64,000 nucleotides of DNA from Pseudomonas sp. N040 (lineage in GTDB: Bacteria; Pseudomonadota; Gammaproteobacteria; Pseudomonadales; Pseudomonadaceae), in NCBI RefSeq assembly GCF_015637705.1, contig NZ_JADOBE010000002.1:355454-419453 (forward strand), written 5' to 3'. Under the pieces are notes generated by a model, which saw only the letters and a list, made by a program, of their open reading frames with translations, ran no database searches and was not told the DNA's origin. Shown in pieces: positions 1 to 9,223 of this stretch. The translations under genes and the position numbers were made by a program. The first letter of the stretch is position 1; each line of letters starts with the position of its first letter.

Positions 1-1
1 C

Positions 2-712
2 CATGAGCTGCTGGTCTACCCCGTGTCGCCGCGCCTGGAGGCGGTGCTGCAGCAGGTGGCTGCGGGCAATCCGGTGCTGGTGCTGCAGAATCTGGCGTTC
101 GCCTGGTATCCACGCTGGCACTTTGCCGTGGTGGTCGGCTATGACCGCCGTCAGGGCAGCCTGGTGCTGCGCTCGGGCACCAGCAAGCGCTGGCTGACCG
201 ACTTCGCCAGCTTCGACGCCACCTGGGCCCGCAGTGGGCGCTGGGCCGTTGTAACACTGCCGGCCGATCGATTGCCGGCCGCTGCACAGTTCCTGCCCTG
301 GCTGAAGGCGGCCAGCGACCTGGAGGAAACTGGCCATCTGCTGGCGGCCCGGCAGGCTTACCTGACCGCCACCCGGCGCTGGCCGGAGCAAGCCATGGGC
401 TGGTTTGCCCTGGCCAACAATCGCTATGCCAGCGGGGATCGCCCAGGTGCCGAGCAGGCGCTGCGCGTCAGCCTGGAGCACGCCCCCGGCTTTGCCGCAG
501 GCTGGTTCAACCTGTCGCAAGTACTGGCCGAGCAGGGCTGCGCGACGACCGCCAGAAGCGCCGGAATCTGCGCCCAGCGGCTGGCGCCGAGCGACAAGCG
601 TTTTACCCCGGCACCGCGCCAACTGCACCCCCAGCCTCAGCCGGTTGCCAGCGAGTGCTTGCCGCTGCCGCCCTGCCCGCCGGCGGACAGCCACGCTGCC
701 GCGACGCCTTGA
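2..712 (+). CDS. C39-like cysteine peptidase/TPR protein, 5' truncated by window edge
   Basis: The reading frame is open from base 2, so the true start lies outside the window; 236 residues are visible. The first ~75 residues look like the C-terminal half of a papain-fold (C39-like) peptidase domain, with the likely catalytic His in WHFAVVVGYD. TPR-type helices follow (GWFALANNRYASGDRPGAEQAL and on). This layout matches the PA2778 family of pseudomonads, small exported peptidases with C-terminal TPRs whose substrate I do not know. The catalytic Cys would be upstream and cannot be checked. The last ~35 residues are Pro/Gln-rich and do not look like TPR, so the end may be a read-through extension. 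Confidence 0.7.
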   Translation, partial: HELLVYPVSPRLEAVLQQVAAGNPVLVLQNLAFAWYPRWHFAVVVGYDRRQGSLVLRSGTSKRWLTDFASFDATWARSGRWAVVTLPADRLPAAAQFLPWLKAASDLEETGHLLAARQAYLTATRRWPEQAMGWFALANNRYASGDRPGAEQALRVSLEHAPGFAAGWFNLSQVLAEQGCATTARSAGICAQRLAPSDKRFTPAPRQLHPQPQPVASECLPLPPCPPADSHAAATP

Positions 713-953
713 CTGGACCGGCCCAGCGGCAGCGTTTCCACTGCGCGGCCGGCAACCAGTGCCGTTGGGCGCACCGTTCCCGCGGGAGATCGTTCGAGCC
801 CATGCTGTGCAGCACCAGCTGCCAGCGCTGCTCGCATGCCCCCCGCCTCACCTGGCGCCAGCGAATTAACGCGCACCAGCAGGCACAGAACACTCTAAAA
901 TAGCCGCCTCTCCTCTTCCCGCTGCCTTGTCAGCCACTGCACGAGGCCATTGC

Positions 954-2165
954 ATGTCTTTCAATTCCCCGTCTGCCAGCCGCGTGAACGATGCGCGCCA
1001 ACAGTTTCTGGCGCAGCTGGAAACCTGCATTGCGCAGAACACCCTGGTCAAGCTGGTGCTGTCCAAATACCGCGGTGCGGAAGTCGACCTGCAGCGCGTG
1101 GTGGCACGCCTGGTCACGGTGAAGGGCAAGCCCTGCGTGTCGTTCGTCCACCGCTACAAGACCCGCGACATCACCAGCAACCTGCCGCCCGCTGAGGCGC
1201 TCAGCAGCATTGCCGGCTGGCTGCCAGGCACCTTCAAGAGCGCCCACCTGCTGTCGCTCACCGACGAATTGCAACTGACCTTCAGCAAGAAGGACAAGCC
1301 GCAGCTGTTTGCCGGCAACGCGTTGCCGCGCGAGGCCCCCGCAGCCGGGCATGACCGCGAGAAGAAGCGCTTTCTCGAGCTGACCCGGCCGTTTCTCACC
1401 GACCTCGGCGTGACCAACAGCCAGCACCAGCTGATTCCGGCCATGGCGCGCAAGTGGAAGCAGATCAACAAGTTCATCGAGGTGTTTTCCCACGCCCTGC
1501 AGGAGTCGCCACTGGACCTCGGCCAGCCGTTGCATGCGGCCGATTTCGGCTCCGGCAAGGGCTACCTGACCTTCGCCATGCACGACTACCTGCGCAACAG
1601 CCTGGGCCTGGAAGCCTGGGTCACCGGCGTGGAACTGCGCCAGGAAATGGTCGACCTGTGCAACGCCGCCGCGGCGAAGCTGCCGCAGCCGGGCCTGCTG
1701 TTTCGCCATGGCGATGTACGCAGCTACAGCCCCGGGCAGATCGACATCATGATTGCCCTGCATGCCTGTGACGTAGCGACCGACTACGCCATTCACCTGG
1801 GGATCCGCAGCAAGGCGGCGATCATCATGTGCTCGCCCTGCTGCCACAAGCAGATTCGCCCGCAGATGCACACGCCACAGATGCTCAGGCCGATGCTGCA
1901 GTACGGCGTGCACCTGGGCCAGGAAGCCGAGATGGTCACCGACAGCCTGCGCGCGCTGTTGCTGGAAGCCTGCGGCTACAGTACCAAGGTGTTCGAGTTC
2001 GTCTCGCTGGAGCACACCAACAAGAACAAGATGATCCTGGCGGTGAGGCGCGCGGAAGCCGTTGATCCAGCCGAACTGCTGGCCAAGATCGAGGCTATCA
2101 AGGCGTTCTACGGGATCCGCGAACAGTGCCTGGAAACGCTGCTCAAGGCTGACGGGCGGATCTGA
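954..2165 (+). CDS. SAM-dependent methyltransferase (Methyltransf_32-like)
   Basis: A 403-residue protein. The N-terminal ~130 residues form a separate domain without a motif I recognise. A class I SAM-binding core follows, with ADFGSGKGYLTF at about residues 196-207, then ALHACDVATDYAI near 265 and CSPCCHKQ near 288. The ALHACxxATD plus double-Cys pattern is typical of the Methyltransf_32 family, whose substrate is generally unknown. I chose ATG 954 because GAGG sits 8 bases upstream; an in-frame TTG at 927 lacks a comparable site. It stands alone, with a 240-base gap before it and a convergent gene after it. A role in RNA or small-molecule methylation is possible but not shown. Confidence 0.75.
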   Translation: MSFNSPSASRVNDARQQFLAQLETCIAQNTLVKLVLSKYRGAEVDLQRVVARLVTVKGKPCVSFVHRYKTRDITSNLPPAEALSSIAGWLPGTFKSAHLLSLTDELQLTFSKKDKPQLFAGNALPREAPAAGHDREKKRFLELTRPFLTDLGVTNSQHQLIPAMARKWKQINKFIEVFSHALQESPLDLGQPLHAADFGSGKGYLTFAMHDYLRNSLGLEAWVTGVELRQEMVDLCNAAAAKLPQPGLLFRHGDVRSYSPGQIDIMIALHACDVATDYAIHLGIRSKAAIIMCSPCCHKQIRPQMHTPQMLRPMLQYGVHLGQEAEMVTDSLRALLLEACGYSTKVFEFVSLEHTNKNKMILAVRRAEAVDPAELLAKIEAIKAFYGIREQCLETLLKADGRI

Positions 2166-2264
2166 GCGCCAGCCTGCCCTTGCCTGATGCAGGCATGTCG
2201 CCCGGCGAGTGCCACGTCCGCTGGCTAACCCGGTGCGGTTACCCAGCGAATGCTCGCCTCCTGC

Positions 2265-3692
2265 TCAGCGCTTTTCCAGGCGCTGCTTGAGAAGTTGCAG
2301 GGTCTTGTCGAACTTGCCCTCGACCACCCGGCTCAGCACACCACCCATGCCCGGGATGCGCGAGCGGAAGCGGACGGTCCAGTCCACCCGGGTCTGCTTG
2401 CCTTCGGGGGTGAGCTGGATGTGTCCCCAGTAGCCGACAAAGGGCGAGCCTTCGAGGATGCGGTAGCGGTAGCCCTGGCCCGGGGTCCATTCGGTGATCT
2501 GCTCGCGAATGCTGCCGACCGGCGAGTTGACGATGCGCTCGGCAAAACGACCGTTGCGCTCGCCCTGCCCCGGTTTGTCCAGCTTGATCTGGCCAAGTCC
2601 GGCCCAGCTTGACAGCCCCTCGTGATCACCGAGCTCGGCAAACAGCTGCTCCGGGCTGGCGGCGATCTTGATCGAGCAGTCGACCCGCTGGTTATCCAGC
2701 TCCGGACGCTCGGCCATGGTGGTTGGCACAAAACCGAAGGCGCGATGCGCCCAGCCCGGCTTGGCCCACATGAACTCGTAGGAGAAGCCCAGCGGGTCAT
2801 CCACGTACACGCAACCGACCAGGTTCAGGTCGAGCACCTTGCGGGTGGTGGCGACTGCGCCCTGCGCCTGCGCCTGTTCGAGCATGGCGTAAACGCCCTT
2901 GCCGCTCTGCGGATCACCGAAGCAGATGTTGAGGATGCCCTGGTCGCACAGGCGGTAATCCGCCGGCAGCGGTTTGCCCAACGGTTTCAGGTACTGCACG
3001 ATCTCCAGCAGGATCGTTTCGTTGTCGCTGCCGCCGACAAATACCCGGCGCTCGCAACTGGCACCGGCCAGCCCCCACAGCGCTTCATGCTCGTCGCCAT
3101 GCAAGGCAATCGGCAGCTCGCGCATGCCCAGGCCGCGGGTCACGAACTCTACCGAGCGGGCCATGTCCGGGGTGGACAAGGTCGCGGTACGGATGGCGAC
3201 CGGGCAGTCCTGGCGGCCAGCGCCAGTTTCCTCGGGCAGCGGGTCGTCTTCCATCAGCTCGACAAACACCCCGTCGGGGTTGCGCACGCAGGCGCGGCGC
3301 TGGCCCGGCGGGCCAATCGGCGGTGTCAGCGGCTGGGTGCCGATCAGCTCCAGTTGCGCGAGCGCCGCATCAAAGTCCTCGACCCAGATGCCGCAACGGC
3401 TGTAACCGATATTGTTGGGCAGGTAGTCATCCGCCATCAGCCTGGAGTTGGGCTTTTCATACTGGAACATTTCCAGCTGGGCCCAGTCGCTGCGGCCGAC
3501 CATGCACCAGCAGGTCATCGCCGCACCCGGCAGCTTTTGCACCAGGCCATCCGACAGCGGCGGCCGAAACAGCAGACGGTTGCCGCCGGCCGGCAGAAAG
3601 CCCAGGCCTTCGCGCCACCAGGCTTCGGTGCGGCGCAGGTCGATAACGGCAAAGGCTATCTGGTTCAGCGGCAGGGCAACGGTGGTCGGCAT
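2265..3692 (-). CDS. VOC-VOC-SRPBCC fusion protein
   Basis: A 475-residue protein with three apparent modules: a vicinal-oxygen-chelate (glyoxalase/dioxygenase) domain at ~5-150, a second VOC domain at ~160-310, and an SRPBCC (START/Bet v1-like) domain from ~325 to the end (VDCSIKIAASPEQLFAELGD and on). Both VOC units keep a Glu at the usual strand positions (LEMF and VFVELM; LLEIV and SYEFM), but the usual metal-binding His positions appear to be other residues, so metal chemistry is uncertain. ATG 3692 is preferred; an in-frame GTG at 3704 would add four residues. It is divergent from the GMC oxidoreductase across 142 bases, which may point to a shared catabolic role. Function unknown. Confidence 0.7.
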   Translation of the reverse strand: MPTTVALPLNQIAFAVIDLRRTEAWWREGLGFLPAGGNRLLFRPPLSDGLVQKLPGAAMTCWCMVGRSDWAQLEMFQYEKPNSRLMADDYLPNNIGYSRCGIWVEDFDAALAQLELIGTQPLTPPIGPPGQRRACVRNPDGVFVELMEDDPLPEETGAGRQDCPVAIRTATLSTPDMARSVEFVTRGLGMRELPIALHGDEHEALWGLAGASCERRVFVGGSDNETILLEIVQYLKPLGKPLPADYRLCDQGILNICFGDPQSGKGVYAMLEQAQAQGAVATTRKVLDLNLVGCVYVDDPLGFSYEFMWAKPGWAHRAFGFVPTTMAERPELDNQRVDCSIKIAASPEQLFAELGDHEGLSSWAGLGQIKLDKPGQGERNGRFAERIVNSPVGSIREQITEWTPGQGYRYRILEGSPFVGYWGHIQLTPEGKQTRVDWTVRFRSRIPGMGGVLSRVVEGKFDKTLQLLKQRLEKR

Positions 3693-3834
3693 GCTGGCAG
3701 TCACTCGCAGGGTGATTTGATAAATTTGAAGGCATTACACATTATCAGCTGAAGCACCGACTGACTACCGACTTCTCCGCGCGCCGAAGCACGTTAGACT
3801 GCAGGCATTTCGCCGGCACCCAGCAGGACAGCGC

Positions 3835-5475
3835 ATGAGCAATGCATACGACTACATCATCATAGGCGCGGGCACGGCAGGCTGCCTGCTGGCCAACCGC
3901 TTGAGCGCTGATCCGAGCAAACGCGTGCTGCTGCTCGAGGCGGGCGGCCGCGACAACTACCACTGGATCCACATCCCGGTCGGCTACCTGCACTGCATCG
4001 GCAACCCGCGCACCGACTGGCTGTACCAGACCGAGCCGGACAACGGGCTGAACGGGCGCACACTGCGCTACCCGCGCGGCAAGACGCTGGGCGGTTGCAG
4101 CAGCATCAACGGCATGATCTACATGCGCGGCCAGGCTCGTGACTACGACCAGTGGGCGCAGCTGGTCGGCGACAGCAGCTGGGGCTGGACGCAATCGCTG
4201 CCGTTTTTCCTGCAGCATGAAGACCACTACAAGGGCGCCAGCCCGCTGCATGGTGCCGGTGGCGAGTGGCGCATCGAACAGCAGCGCCTGCACTGGGAGG
4301 TGCTGGACGCCTTCGCCCTGGCCGCGGTGCAAGCCGGCATCCCGGCCACCGATGATTTCAACCGCGGCAACAACGAAGGCGTCGGCTACTTCGAGGTCAA
4401 CCAGAAAGCCGGCTGGCGCTGGAATACCGCCAAGGCCTTCCTCCGTCCGACCTGCATGCAGCGGCCGAACTTCGAGCTGCGCACCCACGCGCAGGTGGCC
4501 AAGCTGCTGTTCGCGGCGCCGGCCGCAGGGGCCGCGCCGCGCTGCACCGGCGTGCAGTTCTGGGACGGCACGCAGCTGCACGAAGTGCAGGCACGCCAGG
4601 AAGTCATCCTCAGTGCCGGTGCGATCGGCTCGCCGCAGATCCTGCAGCTCTCGGGCATCGGTCCGGCAGCCCGTTTGCAGGCCCTCGGCATCCCGATGGT
4701 GAACGACCTGCCCGGTGTCGGCGAAAACCTGCAGGATCACCTGCAGATCCGTGCCGTGTTCCGGGTAAACAACACCCGCACCCTGAACACCCTGGCCAGC
4801 TCGCTGTGGGGCAAGGCGCGGATCGGCCTGGAATATGCTCTCCGCCGCAGCGGCCCGATGAGCATGGCCCCCAGCCAGCTGGGCGCCTTCACCCGCAGCG
4901 ACCCGGCGCAGCCCTGGCCCAACCTGGAATACCACGTGCAGCCACTCAGCCTGGACGCCTTCGGCCAGCCGCTGCACGACTTCGATGCGATCACCGCCAG
5001 CGTGTGCAACCTCAACCCGACCAGCCGCGGCAGCGTGCACCTGAAAAGTGCCGACTTCCGCGTGGCCCCGGCGATTGCGCCGAACTACCTGAGCACCGCC
5101 AGCGACCGCCAGATCGCCGCCGACTCCCTGCGCGTGACCCGGCGCATCATGGCGCAGCCGGCCTTGCAGGCATTCCAGCCGGAGGAATACCGGCCCGGCG
5201 TGCAATTCCAGAGCGATGCGGAACTGGCGCAACTGGCCGGCGACATTGCCACGACCATCTTCCACCCGGTCGGCACCACCCGGATGGGCCGTACGGACGA
5301 CCCCATGGCCGTGGTCGATGCCCGGCTGCGGGTGCTCGGCGTGGAGGGTTTGCGGGTCGTGGATGCGGGTGTGATGCCGCTGATCACCAGCGGCAACACC
5401 AACTCGCCGACGCTAATGATTGCCGAGCGGGCGGCACACTGGATCATCGAGGCAGCGAAGGGAAAAGCCAGCTGA
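3835..5475 (+). CDS. GMC-family FAD oxidoreductase (choline/alcohol dehydrogenase-like)
   Basis: A 546-residue flavoprotein of the glucose-methanol-choline family. The FAD-binding GAGTAG motif is at residues 11-16, followed by an LLEAG segment; the GMC signature GKTLGGCSSINGMIY is near 82-96. The C-terminal catalytic region has His477 (HPVGTTRMG) and Asn521 (SGNTNSP), matching the family His/Asn pair. The length fits choline and aliphatic alcohol dehydrogenases (530-560). No betaine aldehyde dehydrogenase or BetI neighbour is present, so a choline role is not supported; an alcohol or polyol substrate is more likely. It has no signal peptide and is probably cytoplasmic or membrane-associated. 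Confidence 0.85.
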   Translation: MSNAYDYIIIGAGTAGCLLANRLSADPSKRVLLLEAGGRDNYHWIHIPVGYLHCIGNPRTDWLYQTEPDNGLNGRTLRYPRGKTLGGCSSINGMIYMRGQARDYDQWAQLVGDSSWGWTQSLPFFLQHEDHYKGASPLHGAGGEWRIEQQRLHWEVLDAFALAAVQAGIPATDDFNRGNNEGVGYFEVNQKAGWRWNTAKAFLRPTCMQRPNFELRTHAQVAKLLFAAPAAGAAPRCTGVQFWDGTQLHEVQARQEVILSAGAIGSPQILQLSGIGPAARLQALGIPMVNDLPGVGENLQDHLQIRAVFRVNNTRTLNTLASSLWGKARIGLEYALRRSGPMSMAPSQLGAFTRSDPAQPWPNLEYHVQPLSLDAFGQPLHDFDAITASVCNLNPTSRGSVHLKSADFRVAPAIAPNYLSTASDRQIAADSLRVTRRIMAQPALQAFQPEEYRPGVQFQSDAELAQLAGDIATTIFHPVGTTRMGRTDDPMAVVDARLRVLGVEGLRVVDAGVMPLITSGNTNSPTLMIAERAAHWIIEAAKGKAS

Positions 5476-5618
5476 GGCCTGCCACCGTTCCGGCGAACAA
5501 CTCGACTATGCTTCAGCAAGTCAGCCGGCACAGGCTGCCACTGGATGCTCATCCGGGCCCGAGCACGTCCCGCCAGCCCGACTGAAGGCTCCAGCCTTCC
5601 AGCACAGGACAGATCGGC

Positions 5619-6740
5619 ATGCTTATCGGCGTCCCCAAAGAAATCAAGGTGCATGAATACCGTGTCGGCCTGACCCCGCATTCGGTCGCCGAGCTGACCG
5701 CGCTTGGCCACCGGGTCTGGGTCGAAACCCAGGCGGGCGACGGTATCGGCTTCAGCGATGCGGACTATCAGGCCGCTGGCGCACAGATCGCCGCCAGTGC
5801 CGCCGAGGTCTTCGCCAACGCCCGGCTGCTGGTCAAGGTCAAGGAACCGCAGCGCAGCGAGCGCGCCCTGCTGGGGCCGCAGCACTGCCTGTTCACCTAC
5901 CTGCACCTGGCGCCCGACCGCGCGCAGACCGAGGAATTGCTCGCCAGTGGGGCCACCTGCATCGCCTACGAGACCGTCACCGATCGCCATGGCGGTCTGC
6001 CGCTGCTGGCGCCGATGTCCGAGGTGGCCGGACGCATGGCGATCCAGGCCGGCGCCAGCTGTCTGGAAAAGGCGCATGGCGGGCGTGGCGTGCTGCTCGG
6101 CGGAGTGCCCGGGGTGCCTGCCGGCAAGGTGGTGATCCTCGGTGCTGGCGTGGTGGGCAGTCAGGCTCTGGCGATGGCCGTGGGTCTGGGCGCGCAGGTC
6201 AGCGTGCTGGACTGCAATCTGGACACCCTGCGCCGCCTGGATGCGCGCTACGGCAATCGCATCACGACCCTCTACTCGACGGGCAGCAGCGTACGTGAAC
6301 AGGTGCTCGGCGCCGATCTGGTGATCGGCAGCGTGCTGATTCCCGGGGCGGCCGCGCCCAAGCTGATCAGCGTCGAAATGGTGCGGCAGATGCTTCCCGG
6401 CGCAGTGCTGGTGGACGTGGCGATTGACCAGGGCGGCTGTGCGGAAACTTCCCGTCCCACCACCCACGCCGAACCGACCTATGTGGTCGACGAGGTGGTG
6501 CACTACTGCGTGGCCAACATGCCCGGCGCGGTGGCACGTACCTCGACCCTGGCGCTGAACAACGCCACCCTGCCCTTCGTAATCGCCCTGGCCGGCAAGG
6601 GGTCACGCCGCGCATTGGAAGAAGACCCGCACCTACTGGATGGCCTGAATGTGGCCAGGGGCGTACTCACCTGCAGCCATGTCGCCGCATCCCACAACTT
6701 GCCCTACCAGCCGGCGCGCGAGGTGCTGCAGCAACTCTGA
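5619..6740 (+). CDS. ald: alanine dehydrogenase
   Basis: A 373-residue NAD-dependent L-alanine dehydrogenase, catalysing reversible oxidative deamination of L-alanine to pyruvate and ammonium. It starts MLIGVPKEIKVHEYRVGLTP, the family N-terminus including the pyruvate-binding Arg. KVKEPQ carries the substrate lysine, and the Rossmann motif is VILGAGVVGSQAL. The C-terminal VANMPGAVARTSTLALNNAT is also characteristic. Length equals the family norm (~371). AGGA sits about nine bases before the ATG. It follows the GMC gene by 143 bases with no clear terminator between, so co-transcription is possible. In pseudomonads Ald supports growth on alanine and is often under Lrp-type control, but no Lrp gene is visible here. 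Confidence 0.95.
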   Translation: MLIGVPKEIKVHEYRVGLTPHSVAELTALGHRVWVETQAGDGIGFSDADYQAAGAQIAASAAEVFANARLLVKVKEPQRSERALLGPQHCLFTYLHLAPDRAQTEELLASGATCIAYETVTDRHGGLPLLAPMSEVAGRMAIQAGASCLEKAHGGRGVLLGGVPGVPAGKVVILGAGVVGSQALAMAVGLGAQVSVLDCNLDTLRRLDARYGNRITTLYSTGSSVREQVLGADLVIGSVLIPGAAAPKLISVEMVRQMLPGAVLVDVAIDQGGCAETSRPTTHAEPTYVVDEVVHYCVANMPGAVARTSTLALNNATLPFVIALAGKGSRRALEEDPHLLDGLNVARGVLTCSHVAASHNLPYQPAREVLQQL

Positions 6741-6798
6741 ACATGTCCGGCGTACTTTCAGGCGCTGCCCGCGTTAGTGGTTGAACATGCGTTTGCAG

Positions 6799-6830
6799 GG
6801 TGGGTCAGCCGCGCAGCGGCGCAACCCACC
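6799..6830. repeat. REP-like palindrome, copy A
   Basis: Arms GGTGGGT (6799-6805) and ACCCACC (6824-6830) enclose a GC-rich centre that reads AGCCGCGCAGCGGCGCA. The layout resembles the element at 29994-30068 (TGGGT..AGCCGCG..GGCG..AACCCA). It lies between convergent genes (ald and the quinohemoprotein dehydrogenase), a usual place for such elements. It lacks a T-run, so it is not a standard terminator. Confidence 0.55.
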
Positions 6831-6879
6831 ATCGACGCCAAAGACATCACTGTGGCCGGCCTTGCGACCGGTCGGTGGC

Positions 6880-9099
6880 TTATGGCTGCTTGGCAGCCGA
6901 TGTCAGGTCGTTCTGCAGGTCATGGGCGCGCTTGATCAGATACGCGCGGATCTTTTCGAACTCCTCCGGCTTCAAGCGCCCGCCAAAGGGTGGCATGCCC
7001 AGATGGGCACGGGCACCGTGCACGATGTTCTGGAACTGCTCATGCTTTTCCGCGGTCAGGTAGCGCAGGTCGGGGATGGCATTGGCGCTGTAGGCACTCA
7101 AACCGTGGCAGACCGAACAGTTCTCGCCATACAGCTTGCGCCCTGCCTGCACATCCTCGGCACTGGCCGTTTGTGGTGGCGGATTGGGCGGGGTCATGAT
7201 GCGCCTGCGCACTTCCGGCATGGGTTCCTTGCCACCCAGCTTGAACACGAACAGGCGTGAATCCGGCACCACCGGCGAGTTTTCTGCCACCAGGCCGAAG
7301 GCAATCGGGAAAGCGCCGCCCAGACCGACGTTGAAGGCCACGTACTGCTCGCCATTGATTTCATAGGTGATCGGCCCGGCAATCACCGCACTCGACACCT
7401 GCTGCTGCCACAGGCGCTTGCCGGTATCCGCCGCGTAGGCAAACAACTCGCCAAAGGCAGTGCCCTGGAACACCAGATTGCCGGCGGTGGTCAGGGTGCC
7501 ACCGTTGTTCATCATCGGGTACGGCACCGACCAGATTTCCTTCTGCTGCACCGGATCCCAGGCCTGCAGCTTGCCGGTGAACAACTTGACCAGCTTGTCA
7601 CGGCCAGCCTTGTCCTCGGGTAGCGCCGGGATGTCCACGCCCAGGCTGTACTTGCCCTTCACCGGCTTGCCCGCTGTCTTCAGTGGGCTGAACTCTTCGG
7701 CGGTGGTGTGCTGGGGAATGTAGACCAGCCCGGTTTGCGGATTGAAGCTCATCGGCTGCCAGTTGTGTGCCCCCTGCGAGCCGGGGAACACCGTCTTGGT
7801 CTCGCCCTTGCTCCAGTAATCGGCCGCTTCGTAGTCGAAGATCGGCCGTCCGGTTTTCTGGTCGATACCCTTGGCCCAGGTGACGATTGAACCGAACTGG
7901 CCTGCCGAAATGAATTGCCCGGTAGCGGCATCGATGACGTAGAAGAAGCCGTTCTTCGGTGCCTGCATCACCACCTTGCGCGGCTTGCCGGCGATCGGCA
8001 GGGTTGCCACGATGATGTCCTGGGTGGCGGTGTAGTCCCATGAGTCGCCCGGGGTGGTCTGGTAATGCCAGACGTACTCGCCGGTGTCCGGCTTGACCGC
8101 GACGATCGACGAGAGGAACAGGTTGTCGCCCTTGCCCTCGCTGCGCAGGCCGTAGTTCCAGTAGGAGCCGTTGCCCACACCGATGTACAGCAGGTCGAGC
8201 TCGGGGTCATAGGCCATGCCGTTCCAGACGGTGCCGCCACCGCCCTGGACCCAGTACTGGTCGCCGAACCAGGTCTTGCGGATCATGCTGATGGTGTCCG
8301 ACTCGTCCCCCTTGGCCGGATCACCGGGCACGGTGAAGAAACGCCATTGCTGCTTGCCGGTTTCCGCATCGTAGGCGGTGATATAACCGCGCACGCCCAG
8401 CTCGGCGCCGCCGTTGCCGATGATGACCTTGTCCTTGACGATGCGCGGCACGCCGGTGATGGTGTAGTTGCGCTCGTGATCGATGACCGTATCGACCGAC
8501 CAGAGCTTCTTGCCGGTCCTGGCATCCAGCGCTTCCAGGCGCCCGTCGTAGACACCGACATAGACCTTGCCCTTCCACAGTGCCACGCCACGGTTGGCCG
8601 CATCGCAGCAACCCTGGTTCTGCATGCCGCGAAACACCTGGGGGTCGTACTTCCACAACAGCTTGCCGGTCACCGCATCAAGGGCGTAGACCATGCTGTA
8701 GGCGCCGGTGGTGTAGAGCACGCCATCGACGACCACCGGAGTCGCTTCAACCACGCGGTCGAGGTCGTATTTGAACTGCCAGGCCAGACCGAGCTGATCG
8801 ACGTTCTTGTCGCTGATCTGTGTCAGCGGCGAAAAGCGCTGCTCGCCATAGGTGCGGCCGCTGGTCATCCAGCTGCCGGGTTCCTGATCGGCGTTCAGCA
8901 GGCGCTGGGTATCCACCGGCAGCGCCGCCGCACTGGCCAGCGCGGCAGCTCCGAGCAGCGCGCCAAGGGTCAGGACTTTGGCCAGCAACGCAGAGACTGA
9001 CTGCCCGCACACGCCGCACTGTTTGACTGCCGCCCGACTCGCCGGCGGCGACGAGTGAAGGTCATGGACCAGTGTCTTCATAGCCGATAGTAAATGCAT
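6880..9099 (-). CDS. quinohemoprotein alcohol dehydrogenase (PQQ + cytochrome c)
   Basis: A 739-residue periplasmic PQQ-dependent alcohol dehydrogenase with a fused C-terminal cytochrome c. An eight-bladed PQQ propeller holds the adjacent-cysteine disulfide Cys164-Cys165 (QGCCDAANRG) and the probable catalytic base Asp355 in SWDYTATQD. The haem domain has CSVCH at 661-665 with Met702 (LGMPPF) as probable sixth ligand. Residue +2 from the base is Thr, not Asp, which by family rules suggests Ca2+ rather than lanthanide. ATG 9099 is preferred, with AGGGA 10 bases upstream; it leaves a long N-terminal stretch before the hydrophobic signal segment near 35-58. Size fits soluble type-II quinohemoprotein ADHs. 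No PQQ synthesis genes are in the window. Confidence 0.9.
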   Translation of the reverse strand: MHLLSAMKTLVHDLHSSPPASRAAVKQCGVCGQSVSALLAKVLTLGALLGAAALASAAALPVDTQRLLNADQEPGSWMTSGRTYGEQRFSPLTQISDKNVDQLGLAWQFKYDLDRVVEATPVVVDGVLYTTGAYSMVYALDAVTGKLLWKYDPQVFRGMQNQGCCDAANRGVALWKGKVYVGVYDGRLEALDARTGKKLWSVDTVIDHERNYTITGVPRIVKDKVIIGNGGAELGVRGYITAYDAETGKQQWRFFTVPGDPAKGDESDTISMIRKTWFGDQYWVQGGGGTVWNGMAYDPELDLLYIGVGNGSYWNYGLRSEGKGDNLFLSSIVAVKPDTGEYVWHYQTTPGDSWDYTATQDIIVATLPIAGKPRKVVMQAPKNGFFYVIDAATGQFISAGQFGSIVTWAKGIDQKTGRPIFDYEAADYWSKGETKTVFPGSQGAHNWQPMSFNPQTGLVYIPQHTTAEEFSPLKTAGKPVKGKYSLGVDIPALPEDKAGRDKLVKLFTGKLQAWDPVQQKEIWSVPYPMMNNGGTLTTAGNLVFQGTAFGELFAYAADTGKRLWQQQVSSAVIAGPITYEINGEQYVAFNVGLGGAFPIAFGLVAENSPVVPDSRLFVFKLGGKEPMPEVRRRIMTPPNPPPQTASAEDVQAGRKLYGENCSVCHGLSAYSANAIPDLRYLTAEKHEQFQNIVHGARAHLGMPPFGGRLKPEEFEKIRAYLIKRAHDLQNDLTSAAKQP

Positions 9100-9223
9100 G
9101 TTCCTGGGTTCCCTGCTGACTGTCCGGTGATTGTTCGTCGAGCGCCGCGCCACGCTTAAACCGCTGCCGGCGCAGCGCGCAGAAGCTGCTAACAAAACAG
9201 TAGCAGAGCGCTACGGGCTGATG

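Noticed and set aside
3745..5265. 506-codon open frame opposite the GMC oxidoreductase
   Set aside because: It is antisense to a gene with intact FAD and catalytic motifs; no independent evidence supports it.
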